DNA from: Clostridia bacterium
GTDB taxonomy: Bacteria; Bacillota_A; Clostridia; Oscillospirales; CAG-272
NCBI GenBank assembly: GCA_017452945.1
Contig: JAFTLD010000008.1
Coordinates: 1 to 53,476 of the forward strand
Length of the DNA: 53,476 bases
Direction of reading: 5' to 3'
Shown one piece after another: positions 7,525-15,238 of the stretch. The position numbers were made by a program, and so were the translations under genes. Below the pieces are notes generated by a model. That model did not search any database and was not told the DNA's origin. It was given only the letters and a program-made list of their open reading frames with translations. The number at the start of each line of letters is the position of its first letter. The stretch's first letter is position 1.

Positions 7525-7558
7525 AAAAAAAGCACCACATAATTCGCATTATGTGGTG
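7525..7558 (-). terminator. leftward terminator formed by the left recombination site
   Basis: Read on the minus strand, the palindrome at 7533-7558 (11-bp stem, 4-nt loop) is followed by G-C and seven T (A run at 7525-7531 on the plus strand). It would stop the transcript from the leftward promoter at 7581-7609 before it enters the recombinase gene as antisense RNA. Confidence 0.65.
7534..7557 (+). repeat. left inverted site of the invertible segment (IRL)
   Basis: This 24-bp near-palindrome has arms ACCACATAAT and ATTATGTGGT around an asymmetric centre TCGC. It is identical, when inverted, to 7754-7777, whose centre reads GCGA. The arm ATTATGT resembles the XerD-binding half of dif sites, as expected for a tyrosine recombinase core site in which the centre sets orientation. 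Confidence 0.8.
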
Positions 7559-7580
7559 AAAATATTTGATTACATATCCA

Positions 7581-7609
7581 ATTATACGCTTAAACCATGG
7601 TTTTGTCAA
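7581..7609 (-). promoter_or_regulatory. perfect sigma-A promoter inside the invertible segment
   Basis: On the minus strand TTGACA (7609-7604) and TATAAT (7586-7581) are separated by 17 bp. No gene lies in its direction: the next feature is the IRL terminator, then the antisense strand of the recombinase. Confidence 0.85.
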
Positions 7610-7661
7610 TAAGAATCTATCAAAACGAACCTTAAAATCCTAAAAATTGCGCGACAAACCG

Positions 7662-7701
7662 ACCAATGAGAGAAAAATTTTCGAAAATCTTTCTCATTGG
7701 T
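7662..7701. promoter_or_regulatory. 40-bp dyad at the centre of the invertible segment
   Basis: ACCAATGAGAGA (7662-7673) pairs with TTTCTCATTGGT (7690-7701) at 11 of 12 positions, around an inner perfect palindrome ATTTTCGAAAAT (7677-7688). It may bind an accessory factor for inversion or a regulator, or form an RNA hairpin. Confidence 0.5.
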
Positions 7702-7716
7702 CCTTTCCTGCGTTCA

Positions 7717-7741
7717 AAACCGCGATACGGTTTATTTTTTT
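7717..7741 (+). terminator. terminator within the invertible segment
   Basis: AAACCG (7717-7722) pairs with CGGTTT (7728-7733) over a 5-nt loop, followed by A and seven T. In the present orientation it would block read-through from the recombinase promoter into the lipoprotein gene. Confidence 0.65.
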
Positions 7742-7753
7742 GTCGGGTAAATT

Positions 7754-7777
7754 ACCACATAATGCGAATTATGTGGT
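7754..7777 (-). repeat. right inverted site of the invertible segment (IRR)
   Basis: This 24-bp site has the same arms as the left site but with centre GCGA, so the two sites are in inverted orientation. It lies 6 bases before the AAAAGGAG ribosome binding site of the downstream gene, so it would be in the 5' leader of the ON transcript. Confidence 0.8.
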
Positions 7778-7798
7778 AAAGAGAAAAGGAGAAAGAAC

Positions 7799-10700
7799 AT
7801 GAAAAAAGTCTTGTGTTTGTTGGCACTTTTCACGCTGGTTGTGACGATACTGCTGGCATCTTGTAATCAACAAGAACAGCAAGGTAGTGAACAGAGTAGC
7901 GAACAAATCAGCGAAAATAGCAGTAATCATAGTGATGAACAGAGTACTGTACATGGCGGTGATACAGAAGCATCTCCGAATGACTCCCAAGGGAGTTCGG
8001 ATACAGAACCGCCTACTCCAAGTGATACGACAAATCCGGGAGAGGATAATCCTCATGTGCATGTCTTTGGAGATTGGGAGATCATCACAGATGCAACCTG
8101 TGTGGAAGACGGGGAGCAAAAGCGTGTCTGTGCTTGCGGTGAAGTGGAAACTCAGTCCATCAATGCATTCGGTCACACCGAAGTCATTGATGAAGTGGTT
8201 GAGCCGACTTGTTCTGATCAGGGTTTGACAGAAGGCAAGCATTGCGCTACTTGTGACGCGGTATTTGTGGCGCAGAATGTGATATCTGCAACGGGAGTAC
8301 ACGAATACATTAATGAAGTCTGTAAATATTGTGATGCAAAACGACCTTATAGTGAGGGATTGATTTTCACGTCAAATGGTGATGGTACGTGCTATATTAG
8401 CGGTATAGGTACCTGCGAAGATACTGATGTGGTGATTCCACCAAAGTCGCCTGATGGAGACAGTGTGACAAGCATTGGTGAGAATGCATTTAATTGTTGC
8501 TACAACTTAAAAAACATAACAATTCCAGATAGTGTGACAAGCATTGGGGAATCCGCGTTCTATGGCTGTACAAGCTTGACAAGCATTGTTATCCCAGATA
8601 GTGTAATCCGTATTGGAGAAGGTGCATGTTCCGGTTGTAGTGGCTTACTTAGTATTACCATCCCATTTGTAGGAGAGAGTGTTAAAACTGCTGAGGATAT
8701 GAATCAGTATCCCTTTGGCTATATCTTTGGCAAGCAGTTCTATGAGGGCGGGACTGGCATTTGGTCAACTTATATCACAGATATCACAGACTCGTCTCTG
8801 TCGATTGCTAGCGGTTATTATTATATTCCAAATGGGTTAACTTCTGTGACTGTCACAGGTGGTAATATCCTATACGGTGCATTCTCGAACTGTACCAGCT
8901 TGAAAAGCATTACTATTCCGAATAGCGTGACAAGCATTGGTAACTATGCTTTCTCTGACTGCACCAGCTTAACAAGCATTACTATTCCGGATAGCGTGAC
9001 AAGTATTGGATATAGTGCGTTCACAGGCTGTACCAGTTTAATGAGCATTAACATTCCGGATAGCGTGATTAGTATAGGTATGGAGGCGTTCTCCGGTTGC
9101 CCTTGCTTGGGAAACACTGTGTATGAGGGAATATATTATTTTGGAAATGAATGCAATCCATACCATGCTTTAATTGGACCTGTTGATCGAACGCAACTGT
9201 CGTATAAGATCCATGAAAACACAAAACTGATTTGTGACAGAGCATTCTATGATTGCACCAGTTTGAGAGAAATCACAATTCCGAATAGCGTAACAAATAT
9301 TGGTGATCAAGCATTTACTTATTGTGACAGCCTGACCAGAATATCTATTCCATTTGTGGGCAAGTCCAAGGATGACACCGGTGACACGGGATTCAGAGAT
9401 ATTTTTGGCACGAGTTCATATGACAATGTTCCCGCATCACTGACGACGGTTATTATCACTGGAGGAAATAGCATTAGTGATTTTGCGTTCCATGGATGTA
9501 ATAGTTTGACGAGTGTTACCATTTCAGATAGTGTGACAAGCATTGGCAATTATGCGTTCTATGGATGTACCGGCTTGACGAGTATTGTCATTCCGAATAG
9601 TGTGATAAGCATAGGCTATAATGCGTTTTATCATTGTACCAGCTTAATGAGTGTCACCATCGGAAAATCTGTGACAAGTATTGGCAAAGCCGCATTTGAA
9701 GATTGCACAGAATTGAAAAACATCACCATTCCGAATAGTGTAACCAGCATAGGCGAAAATGCTTTTGATGGCTGTATAAGCTTGGAATATAATGTATATG
9801 AAGGGGTAAACTACCTCGGAAATAGCGATTATCCATATCTCATTTTAATTAACCCTGTTGATCCAAAACTTAATTCGTACACACTCCATGAGAATACAAG
9901 GATCATTTATGAAGACGCGTTCCGTGGTTGCACTGGTCTGACGAGTATCATACTTCCCGATAGCATTACAAGCATTGGTGCGTCTGCATTTTATAAGTGT
10001 ACTGGCTTGACAAGCATTATCATTCCCGAAGGTGTGACAAACCTTGGCGAGTCTGTATTCTCGAGTTGCACCAACTTGATGAGTATTACTATTCCCGACA
10101 GTGTGACAAGCGTAGGTGTTACTGCGTTTTATAAGTGTACCAGCTTGGAGTATAACGTATATGAAGGGGTGAATTATCTCGGAAATAGCAATAATCCATA
10201 TCTCATTTTAATCAACCCTGTTGATCCAAAACTTAATTCATACGAACTCCATGAAAATACAAAGATCATTTATTACGCTGCATTTCGTTATTGCACTAAC
10301 TTGACGAATATTGCCGTTCCGAATAGCGTGACAAGTATTGGAGATTCCGTGTTCTCTGGTTGTTCCGATTTGACGAGTATTACCCTTCCGGATGGGGTGG
10401 CAAGCATAGGTAATCAAGCGTTCTATAGTTGCACTAGCTTGACAAGCCTCGCCATCCCGGATAGTGTGACGAGCATAGGCAATTATGCGTTCTATGACTG
10501 TACCGGTTTAACAAGCATTATTATCCCGGATAGTGTGACAAGCATAGGGGAATATGCATTCTATTGTTGCACCGGTTTGGCGAGCATTACCATTCCTGAT
10601 AGCGTGACAAAAATTGGAATTGGAGCATTTCAAAATTGCACCGATTTGATGATAGTTTTTGTCCCTGATAGCGTGATTAGCATTGGTCAGTTTGCATTCG

Positions 10701-10819
10701 ACGATTGTACCAGTCTGACTGATATATATTATAGTGGTTCATCGTCGCAGTGGGCGGATATTTCAGCAAATGCATATGTTCCTGAAAACACTATCATCCA
10801 CTACAACTACGTCCCCTAG
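7799..10819 (+). CDS. BspA-type leucine-rich-repeat surface lipoprotein
   Basis: This 1006-residue lipoprotein has a signal peptide and lipobox LLASC, with C22 as lipidation site. A Ser/Gln/Glu-rich linker (about 23-80) follows, then cysteine-rich ribbon-like segments (DATCVEDGEQKRVCACG and PTCSDQG...HCATCD, about 95-180). From about residue 200 to the end come about twenty 23-residue LRR_5 repeats with the pattern IPDSVTSIGxxAFxxCTSLTS. The end (YYSGSSSQW...) is typical of BspA-like proteins, which bind host proteins or matrix. AAAAGGAG at 7784-7791 precedes the ATG. AT-rich codon use differs from its neighbours and suggests transfer. Its only visible strong promoter lies in the upstream invertible segment and points the wrong way here. 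Confidence 0.9.
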   Translation: MKKVLCLLALFTLVVTILLASCNQQEQQGSEQSSEQISENSSNHSDEQSTVHGGDTEASPNDSQGSSDTEPPTPSDTTNPGEDNPHVHVFGDWEIITDATCVEDGEQKRVCACGEVETQSINAFGHTEVIDEVVEPTCSDQGLTEGKHCATCDAVFVAQNVISATGVHEYINEVCKYCDAKRPYSEGLIFTSNGDGTCYISGIGTCEDTDVVIPPKSPDGDSVTSIGENAFNCCYNLKNITIPDSVTSIGESAFYGCTSLTSIVIPDSVIRIGEGACSGCSGLLSITIPFVGESVKTAEDMNQYPFGYIFGKQFYEGGTGIWSTYITDITDSSLSIASGYYYIPNGLTSVTVTGGNILYGAFSNCTSLKSITIPNSVTSIGNYAFSDCTSLTSITIPDSVTSIGYSAFTGCTSLMSINIPDSVISIGMEAFSGCPCLGNTVYEGIYYFGNECNPYHALIGPVDRTQLSYKIHENTKLICDRAFYDCTSLREITIPNSVTNIGDQAFTYCDSLTRISIPFVGKSKDDTGDTGFRDIFGTSSYDNVPASLTTVIITGGNSISDFAFHGCNSLTSVTISDSVTSIGNYAFYGCTGLTSIVIPNSVISIGYNAFYHCTSLMSVTIGKSVTSIGKAAFEDCTELKNITIPNSVTSIGENAFDGCISLEYNVYEGVNYLGNSDYPYLILINPVDPKLNSYTLHENTRIIYEDAFRGCTGLTSIILPDSITSIGASAFYKCTGLTSIIIPEGVTNLGESVFSSCTNLMSITIPDSVTSVGVTAFYKCTSLEYNVYEGVNYLGNSNNPYLILINPVDPKLNSYELHENTKIIYYAAFRYCTNLTNIAVPNSVTSIGDSVFSGCSDLTSITLPDGVASIGNQAFYSCTSLTSLAIPDSVTSIGNYAFYDCTGLTSIIIPDSVTSIGEYAFYCCTGLASITIPDSVTKIGIGAFQNCTDLMIVFVPDSVISIGQFAFDDCTSLTDIYYSGSSSQWADISANAYVPENTIIHYNYVP
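9782..10320 (+). repeat. 363-bp period internal duplication in the LRR gene
   Basis: The stretch from about 9782 recurs from about 10145 with high identity (a block coding EYNVYEGVNYLGNS, PYLILINPVDPKLNSY and LHENT), a spacing of 363 bp or 121 codons. A more diverged third copy starts near 9115. The units probably arose by in-frame duplication and could change number by recombination. Confidence 0.8.
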
Positions 10820-10846
10820 GAATAATTTCTCAAATGACATACAAAA

Positions 10847-10884
10847 GGGCAGCGTCAAGCAAGTTGGCGCTGCCCGATTTATTT
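10847..10884. terminator. bidirectional terminator between LRR lipoprotein and argF
   Basis: GGGCAGCGTCAA (10847-10858) pairs with TTGGCGCTGCCC (10864-10875), with one G-U pair. It is followed by GATTTATTT on the plus strand and by TTTTG on the minus strand, so it can serve both convergent genes. Confidence 0.75.
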
Positions 10885-10892
10885 GGTTGGAA

Positions 10893-10921
10893 TCAAATCT
10901 CTGCATCCGCAAGGGTTGCGG
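10893..10921 (-). repeat. duplicated fragment of the argF 3' end
   Basis: The 29 bases match the last codons and stop of argF (10939-10967) at 25 positions. Read on the minus strand they encode ATLADAEI-stop, where argF itself ends [12 protein letters not shown]. Each copy also contains the small stem CCGCAA/TTGCGG. Confidence 0.7.
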
Positions 10922-10938
10922 AGTTCTATAGCTGAACG

Positions 10939-11943
10939 TCAGATCTCCATATCCGCAAGGGTTGCGGCCATGACGGCCTTGATGGTGTGCATGCGGTTTT
11001 CGGCCTCGTCAAAGACCACGCTGGCGGGGCTTTCAAACACCTCGTCCGTGACTTCCATGGCGTCTCTGCCGAATTTCTCGCCCATTTCTTTACCTACGGT
11101 GGTGTTCATGTCGTGATAAGAGGGTAGACAGTGCATGAAAATGGTGTCCTTGCCCGTCATTTGCATGACCTTGGCATTGACCTGGTAGGGCGCAAGATCG
11201 GCAATGCGCTCTGCCCACACCTCCACGGGCTCACCCATGGATACCCAAACGTCGGTATAGATGACGTCCGCGCCCTTGACAGCCGTTTCCACATCCTCGC
11301 AGAAGGAAAGTGTGGCGCCGGTTTCTGCCGCAATGGCCTGACATTGATCGATCAAAGCCTGATCCGGAAAATACTTTTTGGGTGCGCAAGCCACGAAATC
11401 AAGTCCCATTTTGGCGCAGCCAACCATGAGCGAGTTGCCCATGTTGTATCTGGCATCACCCATATACACCAATTTGGTGCCCTTGAGCTTGCCAACGTGC
11501 TCACGAATGGTCAGAAAATCGGCCAAGATCTGCGTGGGATGGAATTCATTGGTCAAGCCGTTCCACACGGGAACACCTGCATGCTTGGCCAACTGCTCGA
11601 CAAGCTCCTGACCGTAGCCGCGGTATTCAATGCCGTCGTACATGCGGCCAAGCACGCGCGCGGTGTCTGCAATGCTTTCCTTTTTGCCGATCTGTGAGCC
11701 TGTGGGCTCCAGATAAGTCACGTGCGCGCCCAGATCGTGCGCTGCTACCTCAAAGCTGCAGCGCGTGCGCGTGCTGGTCTTTTCAAAGATCAGCGCAATG
11801 TTTTTATCCATACAAAGCTTGTGGGAGATTCCCGCCTTCTTTTTTGCCTTGAGCTCAGCGGCAAAATCGATCAGCGCCCCGATCTCGGCAGGGGAGAAGT
11901 CCAAAAGCTTGAGAAAATGCTTTTTGTAAAAATTCATCATCAT
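10939..11943 (-). CDS. argF: ornithine carbamoyltransferase
   Basis: This enzyme converts ornithine and carbamoyl phosphate to citrulline in arginine biosynthesis. It is 334 residues long, a normal family length. The carbamoyl-phosphate motif STRTR (57-61) and the ornithine-side motif HCLPS (271-275) are intact. It is the last gene of the argC-J-B-D-F operon. Three ATG codons in a row begin the frame; the first overlaps the argD stop (ATGA), but GAGGT sits directly before it, so the third (11937) may be used more. The bidirectional terminator lies about 55 bases beyond the stop. Confidence 0.95.
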   Translation of the reverse strand: MMMNFYKKHFLKLLDFSPAEIGALIDFAAELKAKKKAGISHKLCMDKNIALIFEKTSTRTRCSFEVAAHDLGAHVTYLEPTGSQIGKKESIADTARVLGRMYDGIEYRGYGQELVEQLAKHAGVPVWNGLTNEFHPTQILADFLTIREHVGKLKGTKLVYMGDARYNMGNSLMVGCAKMGLDFVACAPKKYFPDQALIDQCQAIAAETGATLSFCEDVETAVKGADVIYTDVWVSMGEPVEVWAERIADLAPYQVNAKVMQMTGKDTIFMHCLPSYHDMNTTVGKEMGEKFGRDAMEVTDEVFESPASVVFDEAENRMHTIKAVMAATLADMEI

Positions 11944-13121
11944 ACCTCATTTTGGCTGCAAACCGCCACGATTACGTCAAGTGCGTGCTCCAGCACGTCC
12001 TGCTCAATATTCAAGGGGGGCAGTAAGCGAACCTTATCCTTAGCCTTGATGACCAGCACACCTTGCTCACGGCAAGCGGCGATCACCTCGTTCGTGTCTT
12101 TTTTTGTGCGGAAACCGATCATCAGTCCAAGTCCCGAAAGGTCGTATATGCCGTCGCACGTACTAAGTCTTTCCCAAGTATGGGCGGCTTTTTCTCTGAC
12201 CTTTTGCAAAAAGGGCTCGTCCAAGCGCGAAAGCACGTGCAAAGCACCCGCGCAGCAAACGGGATTGCCGCCAAAGGTGGAGCCGTGTGAGGAGGGGGTC
12301 AGCGTGTCCTTGACCTTCTCGCCAAGCAGTGTGGCACCCAGCGGCAAGCCGCCTGCAAGTCCCTTTGCGGTGGAGAGGATGTCGGGGGTAATGCCGTACT
12401 GCATATAGGCGTACAGCGTGCCTGTTCTGCCGTTTCCGGTCTGTACCTCGTCTGCGATTACGAGAATATCATTTTGCTCTGCAAGAGAGGCAAGATAGGT
12501 CACGTAATCCTTGTCCAAAGGGCAAACACCGCCCTCGCCCTGCACGGGCTCGATCATGATGGCGGCAAGCTTGTGTGCCTTGACGGCTGCGGCAAGCGCA
12601 TCCTTATCGTTGGGAGGCACGTGGGCAAAGCCCTCGGTCAGCGGCAAAAAATCCTTGTGAAAGACCTCTTGCCCGGTGGCCGCCAGCGTGGTTACGGTTC
12701 TTCCGTGAAAGCTGCCCTGTAGCGTCAGGATCGTATGGAAATCGGTCCCTTTTTTCTCGGCAGCGTACTTGCGCGCGACCTTGATGGCGCATTCGTTTGC
12801 CTCGGCACCCGAATTGGAGAAAAATACCTTTTTCATGCCCGTGCGCAGGCAAAGCTGTTCTGCAAGCTTGGCGCAGGGATCGGTGTAGTACAGATTGGAG
12901 GTGTGCTGCAGCGTGCAAAGCTGCGCGGTTACGGCTGCTACCCAATCGGGATCGGAGTATCCCAGCGTGTTGACCGCGATACCGCTGCCAAGATCAATAT
13001 AGCATTTGCCGTTTTCATCATATGCGTAAGCGCCTTGGCCGCGCACGATATTCAGGGGAAAGCGTGCGTAGGTGTTGGCGACGTAGCGGCTGTCAAGTTG
13101 TTTTGTGTTGTCAGAATTCAT
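11940..13121 (-). CDS. argD: acetylornithine aminotransferase
   Basis: This is a 393-residue class-III PLP aminotransferase that turns N-acetylglutamate semialdehyde into N-acetylornithine. The PLP lysine lies in [23 protein letters not shown] binds the cofactor phosphate, and [12 protein letters not shown] carries the Asp that contacts the pyridine ring. The order argC-J-B-D-F settles ArgD over related aminotransferases such as GabT. Its start overlaps the argB stop by 4 bases, and its stop overlaps the argF start, so translation is probably coupled. Confidence 0.95.
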   Translation of the reverse strand: MNSDNTKQLDSRYVANTYARFPLNIVRGQGAYAYDENGKCYIDLGSGIAVNTLGYSDPDWVAAVTAQLCTLQHTSNLYYTDPCAKLAEQLCLRTGMKKVFFSNSGAEANECAIKVARKYAAEKKGTDFHTILTLQGSFHGRTVTTLAATGQEVFHKDFLPLTEGFAHVPPNDKDALAAAVKAHKLAAIMIEPVQGEGGVCPLDKDYVTYLASLAEQNDILVIADEVQTGNGRTGTLYAYMQYGITPDILSTAKGLAGGLPLGATLLGEKVKDTLTPSSHGSTFGGNPVCCAGALHVLSRLDEPFLQKVREKAAHTWERLSTCDGIYDLSGLGLMIGFRTKKDTNEVIAACREQGVLVIKAKDKVRLLPPLNIEQDVLEHALDVIVAVCSQNEV

Positions 13122-13993
13122 GCTTGTTCTCCCATTACCATTGTACCCGCGCCCTCATCGGTCAAAAGCTCCATGAGAATGGCGTGAGGGATTCTGCCGT
13201 CCATGATGGTCACGTCCTTAACGCCCGCACGGATCGCCTCAATGCAGCAATCCACCTTGGGGATCATGCCGCCCGAGATCACACCGTCCTCGTACAGCTT
13301 GTGTGCCTCGCTGACGGTCAGATGGGGAATCAGGCTGGTGGGATCGTCCTTGTCGCGCAGAATGCCTGCAACGTCCGTCATCATGATCAGTCTGGCAGCC
13401 CCCAGCGCACCTGCAATGTAGGCAGCGGCCGTGTCACCGTTGATGTTGTAAACGTTGCCTTGGTGGTCGCTTGCTACGGTGGAAATGACGGGGATATAGT
13501 TCTTTTCCAAAAGGTCGGTGATGGGCTGCGTGCGGATCTTGGTAATCTCTCCCACAAAGCCCAGGCGTTCATCCTTGACCTTGGCTTCGATGATCCCACC
13601 GTCCATGCCCGAAAGGCCGACTGCGTGTCCGCCCTTCATCTGCAGGAGCGTGACAAGGCTTTTGTTGACCTTGCCTGCCAATACCATCTGCACGATGTCC
13701 ACCGTTTCCTTGTCGGTGACGCGCAGGCCGTTTACGAATTCGGGCTTTTTGCCCAGCTTTTTCATCATATCGCTGATCTCGGGGCCGCCGCCGTGTACCA
13801 GCACGACCTTGACACCGATCAGCCATAAAAGCGCCACGTCTTCCATGACCTGCTGCTTGAGTGTTTCGTCGATCATGGCGTTGCCGCCGTATTTGACCAC
13901 CACGATCTCACCGTTGTAGCGTTTGATATAGGGCAGGGCAGCGGTGAGCACGTGCGCGCGCTGCGCGTTTGAAAATTGAAGCTCGTTTATCAT
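13118..13993 (-). CDS. argB: acetylglutamate kinase
   Basis: This is a 291-residue amino-acid kinase that phosphorylates N-acetylglutamate, often the arginine-inhibited step. The N-terminal lysine motif VVKYGGNAM and the glycine-rich VHGGGPEIS are intact, as is the later GGMIPKV segment. The start at 13993 (MINELQFSNAQ) is chosen because it overlaps the argJ stop by 4 bases, like the other joints in this operon; an upstream in-frame extension would run 54 bases into argJ. The N-terminal helix before the kinase core is of the type linked with arginine feedback, but this is an inference. Confidence 0.95.
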   Translation of the reverse strand: MINELQFSNAQRAHVLTAALPYIKRYNGEIVVVKYGGNAMIDETLKQQVMEDVALLWLIGVKVVLVHGGGPEISDMMKKLGKKPEFVNGLRVTDKETVDIVQMVLAGKVNKSLVTLLQMKGGHAVGLSGMDGGIIEAKVKDERLGFVGEITKIRTQPITDLLEKNYIPVISTVASDHQGNVYNINGDTAAAYIAGALGAARLIMMTDVAGILRDKDDPTSLIPHLTVSEAHKLYEDGVISGGMIPKVDCCIEAIRAGVKDVTIMDGRIPHAILMELLTDEGAGTMVMGEQA

Positions 13994-15204
13994 GTTCTGT
14001 AATCTCCGTTGATTTTGACGTAGTCGTAGGTCAGATCGCAGCCCCATGCGGTGGCCGATTCCGTGCCGTCGTGCAGATCAATGAGAATGTTGATCTCATC
14101 GCAAAGCAGGATCTCCTTGGCCTTTTCCTCGGAGAAATCCACGCCCGCACCGTTCTGGCAAACAAGCACCGTCCCTGCAGCCGAGGCAAACGAAACCTCG
14201 ATCTTGTTCACGTCCGCAGGTACGCCCGCGTATCCGATGGCGCACAGCACGCGCCCCCAGTTGGCGTCTGCACCGAACATGGCCGCCTTGGTCAGGGAAG
14301 AACAGATGACGCTCTTGGCGCAAGTCTTGGCGATCTGCTCGGTAGGAGCACCGCTCACGGCACATTCCAAAAGCTTGGTCGCGCCCTCACCGTCCGCAGC
14401 GATGCAGCGGCAAAGATAGATGCAAACCGTATTGAGCGCCTTCATAAAGGCGTTGAAATCCTCCCCCTCGGCTTCGATCACGGGGTTTTCTGCCATGCCG
14501 TTTGCAAGGATGGCGACCATGTCGTTGGTCGAGGTATCACCGTCCACGCTGACCATGTTGAAGGTGGACTTGATATCGGTGGAAAGTGCTTTTTGCAGCA
14601 TAGCGGGAGAGATGGCACAGTCTGTGGTCAGGAATACCAGCATGGTTGCCATATTGGGGTGGATCATACCCGACCCCTTGGCAATGCCGCCCAGCGTACA
14701 GGTCTTGCCGCCAACCGTAAAGGTTACGGCACATTCCTTTTTCTTGGTGTCGGTGGTCATGATGCCCTCGGCTGCAGCGTCGCTGCCATGATCGGAAAGC
14801 GCTTGGATCAGCGCGGGAATGCCGTTTTGAATGGGTGTGACGTCCAAAGGCTGACCGATCACGCCTGTGGATGCAACCACAACGTCCGAAGCGGGAATGT
14901 GCAGGGCATCAGCCAATGCCGCGCAGGTTTGCTTGGCAACAAGCGCACCGTCTGCGTTACAGGTGTTGGCGTTGCCGCTGTTGCAGATCACGGCTTGTGC
15001 GTAGCCGTCCGCAATATTCTGCTTGGTCACGCCCAAGGGAGCACCCTTGACCAGATTGGTGGTATAAACTGCCGCGCAGGAAGCGCGTTTTTGGCTGTAG
15101 ATGAGTGCAAGATCCTTTTTGGAGCGGTTTTTGCGAATGCCGCAATGCACGCCCGAGGCAAGAAATCCTTTTGCGGCACAAATGCCGCCGATAACAAATT
15201 CCAT
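13990..15204 (-). CDS. argJ: bifunctional glutamate N-acetyltransferase / amino-acid acetyltransferase
   Basis: This 404-residue ornithine acetyltransferase cleaves itself into alpha and beta chains at the ATML motif (HPNMATMLVFLTTD), where threonine becomes the nucleophile. It moves the acetyl group from acetylornithine to glutamate, recycling acetyl groups. Absence of argE or argA in the operon fits this cyclic route. KGSGMIHPNMA and the C-terminal NGDYRT are typical of the family. The gap to argC is only 34 bases. Confidence 0.95.
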   Translation of the reverse strand: MEFVIGGICAAKGFLASGVHCGIRKNRSKKDLALIYSQKRASCAAVYTTNLVKGAPLGVTKQNIADGYAQAVICNSGNANTCNADGALVAKQTCAALADALHIPASDVVVASTGVIGQPLDVTPIQNGIPALIQALSDHGSDAAAEGIMTTDTKKKECAVTFTVGGKTCTLGGIAKGSGMIHPNMATMLVFLTTDCAISPAMLQKALSTDIKSTFNMVSVDGDTSTNDMVAILANGMAENPVIEAEGEDFNAFMKALNTVCIYLCRCIAADGEGATKLLECAVSGAPTEQIAKTCAKSVICSSLTKAAMFGADANWGRVLCAIGYAGVPADVNKIEVSFASAAGTVLVCQNGAGVDFSEEKAKEILLCDEINILIDLHDGTESATAWGCDLTYDYVKINGDYRT

Positions 15205-15238
15205 GGTATTGATTCTCCGTTATGTTAAAGTGAAAGTC

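Larger units (their letters stand above)
7558..7753. other. putative invertible promoter segment, present orientation OFF
   Basis: This 196-bp segment between inverted identical sites holds, from left to right, a leftward perfect promoter (7581-7609), a large dyad (7662-7701) and a rightward terminator (7717-7741). No coding sequence is apparent. Inversion about 7655.5 would place the promoter on the plus strand with its -10 at about 7725-7730, some 70 bases before the ATG of the LRR lipoprotein. Confidence 0.75.

Noticed and set aside
7533..7779. The palindrome-flanked region as a simple MITE
   Set aside because: A MITE would not be expected to hold a perfect promoter, a terminator and sit directly between a recombinase and a surface gene. 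The asymmetric centres of the two sites also indicate recombination sites. A MITE origin is not fully excluded.
8460..10740. Tandem nucleotide repeats that could look like a CRISPR or VNTR
   Set aside because: They are in frame and encode 23-residue leucine-rich repeats of a lipoprotein.
13969..15228. A 419-codon open frame on the plus strand opposite argJ
   Set aside because: argJ is certain from its ATML cleavage motif and operon context, so the plus-strand frame is a shadow.
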